A DNA stretch of 64,000 bases, taken from contig NW_027490269.1 in NCBI RefSeq assembly GCF_050948175.1, forward strand, positions 62,001 through 126,000, in the 5' to 3' direction. The translations under genes and the position numbers were made by a program. This DNA is from Xylocopa sonorina (taxonomy: Eukaryota > Arthropoda > Insecta > Hymenoptera > Apidae). Below, piece by piece: positions 49,839 to 62,830 of this stretch (its first letter is position 1; every line of letters begins with the position of its first letter). The notes beneath the pieces were generated by a model. It saw only the letters and a program-made list of their open reading frames with translations. It had not been told where the DNA came from and did no database searches.

Positions 49839-52800
49839 ATGCGACACTTCAATGCTAGGAAATAGCGTTTGCAGATGTCTACGTATCGTAGCAATAGAGT
49901 TCTAATGCTTCTTAAAACGCGATATCGCATCACACATCTATGTTTCATGATAAGATATAATATTCATTTGAAGTGTCATGTATACCTCGATTTCACTTCA
50001 CAAGAATGTAAATGCGACACTTCCTTGCAAGGAAATATTGTTTGCAGATGTCTACGTATCACAGCAATAGAGTACTAATGCTGCTTAAAACGAGATGTCG
50101 TATTTCATTTCTATGTTTCGTAATAAGATATAATATTCATTGTGTAATGTTATGTATACCTCGTATTCACTTCAGTGGAATGTAAGTGCGAAATTTCCTT
50201 GCTAGGAAATAGAGTTTGCAGATGTCTACGTATATAGGCAATAGAGTTCTAATGCTTCTCAAAACTCGATATAGCACCTCATTCCTACGTTTCATGATAA
50301 GATATAATATTCATTGCGAAGTGTCATGTATATCTCGTATTCACATCAAAAGAATGTAAACGCGACACTTCCATGCTAGGAAATAGCGTTTGCAGATGTC
50401 TACGTATCGTAGCAATAGAGTTCTAATGCTTCTCAAAACGCGATATAGCACCTCATTCCTATGTTTCATGATAAGCTATAATATTCATTGCAAAGTGTCA
50501 TGTATATCTCGTATTCACTTAAAAAGAATGTAAATGCGACACTTCCATGCTAGGAAATAGCGTTTGCAGATGTCTACGTATCGCAGCAATAGAGTTGCAA
50601 TGCTTCCTAAAACGCGATATCGCATCTCTCTTCTATGTTTCATGATAAGGTGTAATATTCATTGCGAAGCGTCATGTATACCTCGTATTCACTTCAAATG
50701 AATGTAAATGCCACACTTCCATGCTAGGAAATAGCGTTTGCAGATGTCTACGTATCACAGCAATAGAGTACTAATGCTTCTTAAAACGAGATGTCGTATT
50801 TCATTTCTATGTTCCGTAATAAGATATAATATTCATTGTGTAATGATATGTATACTTCGTATTCACTTCAGTGGAATGTAAGTGCGAAATTTTCTAGCTA
50901 GGAAATAGCGTTTGCAGATGTCTACGTATCGTAGCAATAGAGTTCTAATGCTTCTTAAAACGCGATATCGCATCTCACTGCTATGTTTCATGAGAAGATA
51001 TAATATTCATTGCGAAGTGTCATGTATATCTCGTATTCACTTCAAAAGAATGTAAATGCGACACTTCCATGCTAGGAAATAGCGTTTGCAGATGTCTACG
51101 TATCGCAGCAATAGAGTCCTAATGCTTCCTAAAACGCGATATCGCATCTCACTGCTATGTTTCATGATAAGATATAATATTCATTATGGAGTGTTATGTA
51201 TACCTCGTACTCACTTCAAATGAATGTAAATGTGACACTTCAATGCTAGGAAATAGCGTTTGCAGATGTCTACGTATCGTAGCAATAGAGTTCTTATGCT
51301 TCTTAAAACGCGATATCGCATCTCACTGCTATGTTTCATGATAAGATATAATATTCATTATGGAGTGTTATGTATACCTCGTACTCACTTCAAAAGAATG
51401 TAAATGCGACCCTTCCATGCTAGGGAATAGCCTTTGCAGATGTCTACGTATCGAAGCAATAGACATCTAATGCTTCATATATCGCGATATCGCATCTCAT
51501 TTCTATGTTTCATGATAAGATATAATATTCACAGTGCAGTGTTATGTATACCTCTTATTCACGTCAAAAGAATGTAAATGCGACACTTCCTTGCTAGGAA
51601 ATAGCGTTTGCAGGTGTCTACGTATCGCGGCATTAGAGTTCTAATGCTACTTAAATCGCGATATCGCATCTCATTTCTATGTTTCATGATAAGATATAAT
51701 ACTCATTGTGGAATGTTATGTATACCTCGTATTCGTTTCAAGAGAATGTAAATGCGACACTTTCTTGCTAGGAAGTAGCGTTTGCAGATGTTTACGTATC
51801 GTAGCAATAGAGCTCTAATGCTTCTCAAAACGCGATATAGCACCTCATTCCTACGTTTCATGATAAGATATAATATTCATTGCGAAGTGTCATGTATACC
51901 TCGTATTCACTTCAAAAGAATGTAAATGCGACACTTCCATGCTAGGAAATAGGGTTTGCAGATGTCTACGTATCGTAGCAATAGAGTTCTAATGCTTCTC
52001 AAAACGCGATATAGCACCTCATTCCTATGTTTCATGATGAGATATAATATTCATTGCGAAGTGTCACGTATACCTCGTATTCACTTCAAAAGAATGTAAA
52101 TGCGATACTTCAATGCTAGGAAATAGCGTTTGCAGATGTCTACGTATCGTAGCAATAGAGTTCTAATGCTTCTTAAAACGCGATATCGCATCACACATCT
52201 ATGTTTCATGATAAGATATAGTATTCATTTGAAGTGTCATGTATACCTCGATTTCACTTCACAAGAATGTAAATGCGACACTTCCTTGCAAGGAAATATT
52301 GTTTGCAGATGTCTACGTATCACAGCAATAGAGTACTAATGCTTCTTAAAACGAGATGTCGTATTTCATTTCCATGTTTCGTAATAAGATATAATATTCA
52401 TTGTGTAATGTTATGTATACCTCGTATTCACTTCAGTGGAATGTAAGTGCGAAATTTCCTTGCTAGGAAATAGAGTTTGCAGATGTCTACGTATATAGGC
52501 AATAGAGTTCTAATGCTTCTCAAAACTCGATATAGCACCTCATTCCTACGTTTCATGATAAGATATAATATTCATTGCGAAGTGTCATGTATATCTCGTA
52601 TTCACATCAAAAGAATGTAAACGCGACACTTCCATGCTAGGAAATAGCGTTTGCAGATGTCTACGTATCGTAGCAATAGAGTTCTAATGCTTCTCAAAAC
52701 GCGATATAGCACCTCATTCCTATGTTTCATGATAAGCTATAATATTCATTGCAAAGTGTCATGTATATCTCGTATTCACTTAAAAAGAATGTAAATGCGA

Positions 52801-53545
52801 CACTTCCATGCTAGGAAATAGCGTTTGCAGATGTCTACGTATCGCAGCAATAGAGTTGCAATGCTTCCTAAAACGCGATATCGCATCTCTCTTCTATGTT
52901 TCATGATAAGGTGTAATATTCATTGCGAAGCGTCATGTATACCTCGTATTCACTTCAAATGAATGTAAATGCCACACTTCCATGCTAGGAAATAGCGTTT
53001 GCAGATGTCTACGTATCACAGCAATAGAGTACTAATGCTTCTTAAAACGAGATGTCGTATTTCATTTCTATGTTCCGTAATAAGATATAATATTCATTGT
53101 GTAATGATATGTATCCCTCGTATTCACTTCAGTGGAATGTAAGTGCGAAATTTTCTAGCTAGGAAATAGCGTTTGCAGATGTCTACGTATCGTAGCAATA
53201 GAGTTCTAATGCTTCTTAAAACGCGATATCGCATCTCACTGCTATGTTTCATGAGAAGATATAATATTCATTGCGAAGTGTCATGTATATCTCGTATTCA
53301 CTTCAAAAGAATGTAAATGCGACACTTCCATGCTAGGAAATAGCGTTTGCAGATGTCTACGTATCGCAGCAATAGAGTCCTAATGCTTCCTAAAACGCGA
53401 TATCGCATCTCACTGCTATGTTTCATGATAAGATATAATAATCATTATGGAGTGTTATGTATACCTCGTACTCACTTCAAATGAATGTAAATGTGACACT
53501 TCAATGCTAGGAAATAGCGTTTGCAGATGTCTACGTATCATAGCA
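49839..53545 (+). repeat. 13-mer-spaced duplication (2261 bp)
   Basis: About 49839-51275 recurs at 52100-53536, offset 2261 bp (13 monomers minus the 1-bp TTCATTTGAAG deletion). Shared markers are CTTCAATGCTAGG, CACACATCTATG, TTCATTTGAAG (49963 and 52224), CACTTAAAAAG, GAGTTGCAATGC, AAGGTGTAAT, AATGCCACAC, GTAATGATATG, AATTTTCTAGCTAGG and GAGTCCTAATG. Private changes include TATCCCTCG in the second copy. The intervening 51276-52099 is not duplicated and contains the divergent island. The open frames at 49869-50078 and 52130-52339 are the same chance frame in the two copies. Confidence 0.88.
51435..51782 (+). repeat. Island of two divergent, edge-type monomers
   Basis: Two monomers, 51435-51608 and 51609-51782, stand out from their neighbours. 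They carry TATCGAAGC, GACATCTAATG, TTCATATATCGCG, ACAGTGCAGTGTTATG, CCTCTTATTCACGTC, TATCGCGGC, GCTACTTAAATCGCG and GTGGAATGTTATG. GTGCAGTGTTATG, TTAAATCGCG and GCTACTTAAATCGCG otherwise belong to the left end of the window and to the segment after 55451. They look like survivors or transplants of an older monomer type inside a homogenised zone. Confidence 0.8.
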
Positions 53546-55450
53546 ATAGAGTTCTAATGCTTCTTAGAACGCGATATCGCATCTCACTTCTATGTTTCAT
53601 GATAAGATATAATATTCATTGCGAAGTGTCATGTATACCTCGTGTTCACTTCAGAAGAACGTAAATAAGACACTTCCATGCCAGGAAATAGCGTTTGCAG
53701 ATGTCTACGTATCGTAGCAATAGAGTTCTAATGCTTCTTAGAAGGCGATATCGCATCTCACTTCTATGATTCATGATAAGATATAATATTCATTGCGAAG
53801 TGTCGTGTATATCTCGCATTCACTTCAAACGAATGTAAATGCGACACTTCCATGCTAGGAAATAGCGTTTGCAGACGTCTACGTATCACAGCAATAGAGT
53901 ACTAATGCTTCTTAAAACGAGATGTCGTATTTCATTTCTATGTTCCGTAATAAGATATAATATTCATTGTGTAATGTTATGTATACCTCGTATTCACTTC
54001 AGTGGAATGTAAGTGCGAGATTTCCTTGCTAGGAAATAGCGTTTGCAGATGTCTACGTATGGTAGCAATAGAGTTCTAATGCTTCTTAAAACGCGATATC
54101 GCATCTCACTGCTATGTTTCATGAGAAGATATAATATTCATTGCGAAGTGTCATGTATGCCTCGTATTCACTTCAAAAGAACGTAAATAAGACACTTCCA
54201 TGCTAGGAAATAGCGTTTGCAGATGTCTACGTATCACAGCAATAGAGCACTAATGCTTCTTAAAACGAGATGTCGTATTTCATTTCTATGTTTCGTAATA
54301 AGATATAATATTCATTGTGTAATCTTATGTATACCTTGTATTCACTTCAGTGAAATGTAAGTGCGAAATTTCCTTGCTAGGAAATAGAGTTTGCAGATGT
54401 CTACGTATCGTAGCAATAGAGTTCTAATGCTTCTTAAAACGCGATATCGCATCTCACTGCTATATTTCATGATAAGATATAATATTCATTGCGAAGTGCC
54501 ATGCATATCTCGTATTCACTTCAAAAGAATGTAAATGCGACACTTCCATGCTATGAAATAGCGTTTGCAGATGTCTACGTATCGCAGCAATAGAGTTTTA
54601 ATGCTTCCTAAAACGCGATATCGCACCTCTCTTCTATGTTTCATGATAAGGTATAATATTCATTGCGAAGTGCCATGTATACCTCGTATTCACTTCAAAA
54701 GAATGTAAATGCGACACTTCCTTGCTAGGAAATATTGTTTGCAGATGTCTACGTATCACAGCTGTGGAGTACTAATGCTTCTTAAAACGAGATGTCGTAT
54801 TTCACTTCTATGTTTCGTAATAAGATATAATATTCATTGTGTAATGTTATGTATACCTCGTATACACTTCAGTGGCATGTAAGTGCGAAATTTCCTTGCT
54901 AGGAAGTAGAGTTTGCAGATGTCTACGTATAATAGCAATAGATTTCTAATGCTTCTCAAAACGCGATATAGCACCTCATTCCTATGTTTCATGATAAGCT
55001 ATAATATTCATTGCGAAGTGTCATGTATATCTCGTATTCACTTCAAAAGAATGTAAATGCGACACTTCCATGCTAGGAAATAGCGTTTGCGGATGTCTAC
55101 GTATCGCAGCAATAGAGTTCTAATGCTTCCTAAAACGCGATATCGCATCTCTCTTCTATGTTTCATGATAAGGTATAATATTCATTGCGAAGTGTCATGT
55201 ATACCTCGCATTCACTTCAAATGAATGTAAATGCGACACTTCCATGCTAGGAAATAGCATTTGCAGATGTCTACGTATCGTAGCAATAGAGTTCTAATGC
55301 TTCTTAAAACGCGATATCGCATCTCACTGCTATGTTTCATGATAAGATATAATATTCATTATGGAATGTTATGTATACCTCGTACTCACTTCAAAAGAAT
55401 GTAAATGCGACCCTTCCATGCTAGGAAATAGCGTTTGCAGATGTCTACGT
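53546..55450 (+). repeat. Transition monomers before the divergent right segment
   Basis: About eleven monomers of core classes with growing numbers of private changes, for example CATGCCAGG, TGTCGTGTATATC, CATGCTATGAAATAG and CACAGCTGTGGAG. GTAATAAG-type monomers near 53890-54030 and 54230-54370 have lost their TATATAGG partner. One near 54760-54900 is followed by a GTATAATAGC form (54925). No gene is visible. Confidence 0.75.
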
Positions 55451-58400
55451 ATCGTGGCAATAGGGAACTAATGCTACTTAAAACGCGATATCGCATCTCA
55501 CATCTATGTTACGTGATAAGATATAATGTTCATTGCGAAGTGTCATGTATACCTCGCATTCACTTCAAAAGAATGTAAATGGAATCTTCCTTGCTAGGAA
55601 ATAGCGTTTGCAGATGTCTACGAATCGTAGCAATAGAGATCTAATGTCTCTCAAAACGCGATATAGCATCCCATTCCTATGCTTCATGATAAGATATAAT
55701 ATTCATTGCGAAGTGTCATGTATACCTCGTATTCACTTCAAAAGAATGTAAGTGCGACACTTCCATGCTTGGAAATAGCGTTTGCAGATGTCTCCGCATC
55801 GATGCCATAGAGTTCTAATGCTTCTTCAAACGCGATATCGCTTCTCATTTCCATGTTTCGTGATATGATATAATATTCATTGTGAAATGTCATGTACACC
55901 CCGTATTCCCTTCAAAAGAATGTAAATGCGACTTCCTTGCTAGGAAATAGCGTTTGCAGATGACTACGTATCGGAGCAATGGAGTTCTAATGCTTCTCAA
56001 AACGAGATGTCGCATCTCATTTCTATGCTTCATGATAAGATATAATAATCATTGCGAAGTGTCATGTATACCTCGTATTCCCTCCAAACGAATGTAAATG
56101 CGACACTTCCTTGCTAGGAAATGGCGTATTCAGATGTCTACGTATCGTAGCAATAGAGTTCTAATGCTACTTAAATCGCGATATCGCATCTCATTTATAT
56201 GCTTCGTGATAAGATATAATATTCATCGCGAAGTGTCAGGTATACCTCGTAATCACTTCAAAAGAATGTAAATGCGACACTTCCATGCTAGGAAATAGCG
56301 TTTGCAGATGTCTCCGCATCGAGGCCACAGAGTTCTAATGCTTCTAAAACGCGATATCGCATCTCTCTTCTATGTTTCATGATAAGGTATAATATTCATT
56401 GGGAAGTGACATGTATGCCTCGTATTCATTTCAAAAGAATGTAAATGCGACTATTGCTTGCTAGGAAATATCGTTTGCAGATGTCTACGTATCGTAGCAA
56501 TAGTGTTCTAATGCTACTTAAATCGCGATATTGCATCTCATTTCTATGTTTCGTAATAAGATATAATAATCATTGCGAAGTGTTATGTATACCTCGTATT
56601 CACTCCAAATGAATGTAAATGCGACTATTGCTTGCTAGGAAATAGCGTCTGCAGATGTCTACGTATCGTAGCAATAGAGTTCTGATGCTACTTAAATCGC
56701 GATATCGCATCTCATATATATGTTTCGTGATAAGATATAATATTCATTGCGAAGTGTCATGTATACCTCTTATTCACTTCAAAAGTATGTAAGTGCGACA
56801 CTTCCATGCTAGGAAATAGCGTTCGCAGATGTCTCCGCATCGAGGCCACAGAGTTCTAATGCTTCTTAAAACGCGATATCGCATATCTCTTCTATGTTTC
56901 GTGATAAGGTATAATATTCATTGGGAAGTGACATGTATGCCTCGTATTCATTTCAATAGAATGTAAATGCGACTATTGCTTGCTAGGAAATAGCGTTTGC
57001 AGATGTCTACGTATCGTAGAAATAGAGTTCCAATGCTACTTAAACCGCAATATCGCACCTCATTTATATGTTTCGTGATAAGATATAACATTCATTGCGA
57101 AGTATCATGTACACCTCGTATTCACTTCAAAAGAATGTGAGTGCGACACTTCCATGCTAGGAAATAGCGTTTGCAGATGTCTCCGCATCGAGGCCATAGA
57201 GTTCTAATGCTTCTTAAAACGCGAAATCGCATCTCTCTTCTATGTTACATGAGAAGATATAATATTCATTGCGAAGTGTCATGTATACCTCGTATTCCCT
57301 CCAAACGAATGTAAATGCGACACTTCCTTGCTAGGAAATGGCGTATTCAGATGTCTACCTATCGTAGCAATAGAGTTCTAATGCTACTTAAATCGCGATA
57401 TCGCATCTCATTAATATGTTTCGTGATAAGACATAATGTTCATTGCGAAGTGTCAGGTATACCTCGTATTCACTTCAAAAGAATGTAAATGCGATACTTC
57501 CATGCTAGGAAATAGCGTCTGCAGATGTCTACGCGTCGGGGCAATATAGTTCTAATGCTTCTTAAAACGCGATATCGCATCTCACTTCTATGTTTCATGA
57601 TAAGATATAATATTCATTGCGAAGTGTCATGTATACCTCGTATTCCCTCCAAACGAATGTAAATGCGACACATCCTTGCTAGGAAATGGCGTATACAGAT
57701 GTCTACGTATCGTAGCAATAGTGTTCTAATGCTACTTGAATCGCAATATCGCATCTCATTTATATGTTTCTTGATAAGATATAATATTCATCGCGAAGTG
57801 TCAGGTATACCTCGTATTCACTTCAAAAGAATGTAAATGCGACACTTCCATGCTAGGAAGTAGCGTCTGCAGATGTCTACGCGTCGAGGCAATAGAGTTC
57901 TAATGCTTCTTAAAACGCGATATCGAATCTCAATTCTATGTTTCATTATAAGATATAATATTCATTGCGAAGTGTCATGTATACCTCGTATTCACTTCAA
58001 AAGAACGTAAGTGCGACACTTCCATGCTAGGAAATAGCGTATGCAGATGTCTACGCGTCGGGGCAATATAGTTCTAATGCTTCTTAAAACGCGATATCGC
58101 ATCTCACTTCTATGTTTCTTGATAAGATATAATATTCAATGCGAAGTGTAATGTATACCTCGTATTCACTTCTAAAGAATGTAAATGCGATTATTGCTTG
58201 CTAGGAAATAACGTTTGCAGATGTCTACATATCGCAGCAATAGCGTTCTAATGCTACATATATCGCGATATGACACCTCATTTATATGTTTCGTCATAAG
58301 AAATAATGTTCATTGCGAAGTGTCACGTATACCTCGCATTCACTTCAAAAGAACGTAAGTGCGACACTTCCATGCTAGGAAATAGCGTTTGCAGATGTCT

Positions 58401-61400
58401 ACATATCGCAGCAATAGAGTTCTAATGCTTCTTAGATCGCGATATCGCATCTCATTTCTATGTTTCGTGATAAGATATAATATTCATTGCGAAGTGTCAT
58501 GTATACCTCGTATTCACTCCAAAAGAATGTAAATGCGACTATTGCTTGCTAGGAAATAGCGATTGCAGATGTCTACGTATCATAGCAATAATGTTCTAAT
58601 GCTTCTCAAAACGCGATATCGCATCTCATTTCTAAGTTTCCTGATAAGATATAATATTCATTGCGGATTGTCATGTACACCTCGTATTCACTTCAAAAGA
58701 ATGTAAATGCGACACTTCCATGCTAGGAAATGGCGTCTGCAGATGTCTACGCGTCGAGGCAATAGAGTTCTAATGCTTCTTAAAACGCGATATCGAATCT
58801 CAATTCTATGTTTCATTATAAGATATAATATGCATTGCGAAGTGTCATGTATACCTCGAATTCACTTCAAAGAAATGTAAATGCGACACTTCCATGCTAG
58901 GAAATAGCGTTTGCAGATATCTCCGCATCGAGGAGATAGGGTTCTAATTCTTCTTAAGACGCGATATCGCATCTCACTTTTATGTTACATGATAAGATAT
59001 AATGTTCATTGCGAAGTGTCATATATACCTCGTATTCACTTCAAAAGAATGTAAATGCTAATCTTCCTTGCTAGGAAATAGCGTTTGCAGATGACTACGT
59101 ATCGTAGCAATGGAGTTCTAATACTTCTCAAAACGAGATATCGCATCTCATTTCTATGCTTCATGATAAGATATAATATTCATTGCGAAGTGTCATGTAT
59201 ACCTGGTATTCACTCCAAACGAATGTAAATGCGACACTTCCCTGCTAGGAAATAGCGTATTCAGATGTCTACGTATGGTAGCTATAGATTTCTAATGCTA
59301 CTTAAATCTCGATATCGCATCTCATTTCTATGTTTCATGATAAGATATAATATTCATTGCGATGTGTCATGTACACCTCGTATTCACTTCAAAAGAATGT
59401 AAATGTGACATTTCCATGCTAGGAAATAGCCTTTGCAGATATCTCCGCATCGAGGCAATAGGGTTCCAATGCTTCTTGAAACGCGATATCGCATCTCACC
59501 TTTATGATACATGATAAGATATAATGTTCATTGCGAAGTATCATGTATACTTCGTATTTACTTCAAAACAATGTAAATGCGACGTTTCCACCCTAGGAAA
59601 TAGCCTTCGCAGATGTCTACGTATCGTAGCAATAGAGTTCCAATGCTACTCAAATCGCGATATCGCATCTCATTTATATGTTTCGTGATAAGATATAATA
59701 TTCATTGCGAAGTGTCATGTATACCTCGTATTCACTTCTAAAGAATGTAAATGCTATTATTGCTTGCTAGGAAATAACGTTTGCAGATGTCTACATATCG
59801 CAGCAATAGAGTTCTAATGCTACTTATATCGCGATATGACACCTCATTTATATGTTTCGTCATAAGAAATAATGTTCATTGCGAAGTGTCATGTATACCT
59901 CGCATTCACTTCAAAAGAACGTAAGTGTGACACTTCCATGCTAGGAAATAGCGTTTGCAGATGTCTACATATCGCAGCAATAGAGTTCTAATGCTTCTTA
60001 GATCGCGATATCGCATCTCATTTCTATGTTTCGTGATATGATATAATATTCATCGCGAAGTGTCAGGTATACCTCGTATTCACTTCAAAAGAATGTAAAT
60101 GCGACACTTCCATGCTAGGGAATAGCGTCTGCAGATGTCTACGCGTCGAGGCAATAGAGTTCTAATGCTTCTTAAAACGCGATATCGCATCTCACTTCTA
60201 TGTTTCATGATAAGATATAATATTCATTGCGAAGTGTCATGTATACCTCGTATTCCCTCCAAACGAATGTAAATGCGACACATCCTTGCTAGGAAATGGC
60301 GTATACAGATGTCTACGTATCGTAGCAATAGAGTTCTAATGCTACTTGAATCGCAATATCGCATCTCATTTATATGTTTCTTGATAAGATATAATATTCA
60401 TCGCGAAGTGTCAGGTATACCTCGTATTCACTTCAAAAGAATGTAAATGCGACACTTCCATGCTAGGAAGTAGCGTCTGCAGATGTCTACGCGTCGAGGC
60501 AATAGAGTTCTAATGCTTCTTAAAACGCGATATCGAATCTCAATTCTATGTTTCATTATAAGATATAATATGCATTGCGAAGTGTCATGTATACCTCGAA
60601 TTCACTTCAAAGAAATGTAAATGCGACACTTCCATGCTAGGAAATAGCGTTTGCAGATATCTCCGCATCGAGGAAATAGGGTTCTAATTCTTCTTAAGAC
60701 GCGATATCGCATCTCACTTTTATGTTACATGATAAGATATAATGTTCATTGCGAAGTGTCATATATACCTCGTATTCACTTCAAAAGAATGTAAATGCTA
60801 ATCTTCCTTGCTAGGAAATAGCGTTTGCAGATGACTACGTATCGTAGGAATGGAGTTCTAATACTTCTCAAAACGAGATATCGCATCTCATTTCTATGCT
60901 TCATGATAAAATATAATATTCATTGCGAAGTGTCATGTATACCTGGTATTCACTCCAAACGAATGTAAATGCGACACTTCCCTGCTAGGAAATAGCGTAT
61001 TCAGATGTCTACGTATGGAAGCAATATATTTCTAATGCTACTTAAATCTCGATATCGCATCTCATTTCTATGTTTCATGATAAGATATAATATTCATTGC
61101 GATGTGTCATGTACACCTCGTATTCACTTCAAAAGAATGTAAATGTGACATTTCCATGCTAGGAAATAGCCTTTGCAGATATCTCCGCATCGAGGCAATA
61201 GGGTTCCAATGCTTCTTAAAACGCGATATCGCATCTCACTTTTATGATACATGATAAGATATAATGTTCATTGCGAAGTATCATGTATACCTCGTATTTA
61301 CTTCAAAACAATGTAAATGCGACGTTTCCACCCTAGGAAATAGCCTTCGCAGATGTCCACGTATCGTAGCAATAGAGTTCCAATGCTACTCAAATCGCGA

Positions 61401-62830
61401 TATCGCATCTCATTTATATGTTTCGTGATAAGATATAATATTCATTGCGAAGTGTCATGTATACCTCGTATTCACTTCAAAAAAATGTAAGTGCGACACT
61501 TCCATGCTTGGAAATAGCGTTTGCAGATGTCTCCGCATCGAGGCCATAGAGTTCTAATGCTTCTCAAAACGAGATGTCGCATCTCATTTCTATGCTTCAT
61601 GATAAGATATAATATTCATTGCGAAGTGTCATGTATACCTCGTATTCCCTCCAAACGAATGTAAATGCGACACTTCCTTGCTAGGAAATGGCGTATTCAG
61701 ATGTCTACGTATCGTAGCAATAGAGTTCTAATGCTACTTAAATCGCGATATCGCATCTCATTTATATGCTTCGTGATAAGATATAATATTCATCGCGAAG
61801 TGTCAGGTATACCTCGTAATCACTTCAAAAGAATGTAAATGCGACACTTCCATGCTAGGAAATAGCGTCTGCAGATGTTTACGCGTCGAGGCAATATAGT
61901 TCTAATGCTTCTTCAAACGCGATATCGCTTCTCATTTCCATGTTTCGTGATATGATATTATATTCATTGCGAAATGTCATGCACACCCCGTATTCCCTTC
62001 AAAAGAATGTAAATGCGACTATTGGCTGCTAGGAAATAGCGATTGCAGATGTCTACGTATCATAGCAATAGTGTTCTGATGCTTCTCAAAACGCGATATC
62101 GCATCCCATTTCTAAGTTTCCTGATAAGATATAATATTCATTGCGGATTGTCATGTACACTTCGTATTCACTTCAAAAGAATGTAAATGCGACACTTCCA
62201 TGCTAGGAAATAGCGTCTGCAGATGTCTACGCGTCGAGGCAATAGAATTCTAATGCTTCTTAAAGCGCGATATCGCATCTCAGTTCTATGTTTCATTATA
62301 AGATATAATATTCATTGCGAAGTGTCATGTATACCTCGTATTCACATCAAAAGAATGTAAATGCGACTATTCCTTGCTAGGGCATAGCGTTTGCAGATGC
62401 CTACGTGTCGTAGCAATAGATTTCTAATGCTTCTTGGATCGCGATATCGCATCTCATTTCTATGTTTCGTGATATGTTATAATATTCATTCCGAAGTGTC
62501 ATGTAAACCTCGAATTCACTTCAAAAGAATGTAAATGCGACTATTGGTTGCTAGGAAATACCGGTTGCAGATGTCTACGTATCGTAGCAATAGAGTTCTA
62601 ATGCTTCTCAAAACGCGATATCGCATCTCATTTCTATGTTTCCTGATAAGATATAATATTCATTGCGAAGTGTCATGTACACCTTGTATTCACTTCAAAA
62701 GAATGTAAATGCGACACTTCCATGCTAGGAAATAGCGTCTGCAGCTGTCTACGTGTCGAGGCAATAGAGTTCTAATGCTTCTTAAAACGCGATATCGCAT
62801 GTCAATTCTATGTTTCATGATAAGATATAA
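55451..62830 (+). repeat. Divergent right-hand monomer population
   Basis: About 42 monomers that share a vocabulary rare or absent in the core: CTCCGCATCGAGGCCA, CTACGCGTCGAGGCAATAG, GCTACTTAAATCGCG, GACTATTGCTTGCTAGG, TATTCCCTCCAAACG, GGCGTATTCAG, GTGTCAGGTATACC and TTTATATGTTTCGTG. Indels are -1 near 55580 (AAATGGAATCTTCC), -2 near 55931 (GCGACTTCC) and -1 near 56346 (CTTCTAAAACG). Core cassette monomers are absent. Pairwise divergence looks higher than in the core, consistent with an older or separately evolving subarray that lies toward an array edge. Confidence 0.85.
57550..61470 (+). repeat. Mosaic duplications in the right-hand segment (9-, 10- and 15-mer spacing)
   Basis: The block at 60160-60560 matches 57550-57950 at 2610 bp (15 monomers), with CACATCCTTGC and GGCGTATACAG. 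The block at 60470-61470 matches 58730-59730 at 1740 bp (10 monomers), with AAAGAAATG, GAAATAGGGTTC or GAGATAGGGTTC, AATGCTAATC, CCTGGTATTC, CGTTTCCACCCTAGG and CCTTCGCAG. The offsets differ by 870 bp, so 60160-61470 reads like 57550-59730 with five monomers removed. The exchange point lies in the TATCGAATCTCAATTC monomer shared by both sources. A third piece, 58150-58470, recurs at 59720-60040 (1566 bp, 9 monomers). Confidence 0.82.

Noticed and set aside
43613..52339. Five similar open frames of 69-79 codons (43613, 47057, 49318, 49869, 52130)
   Set aside because: All contain the same 1-bp deletion TTCATTTGAAG, which shifts frame past a stop. Their similarity comes from duplicated satellite monomers, not from protein conservation.
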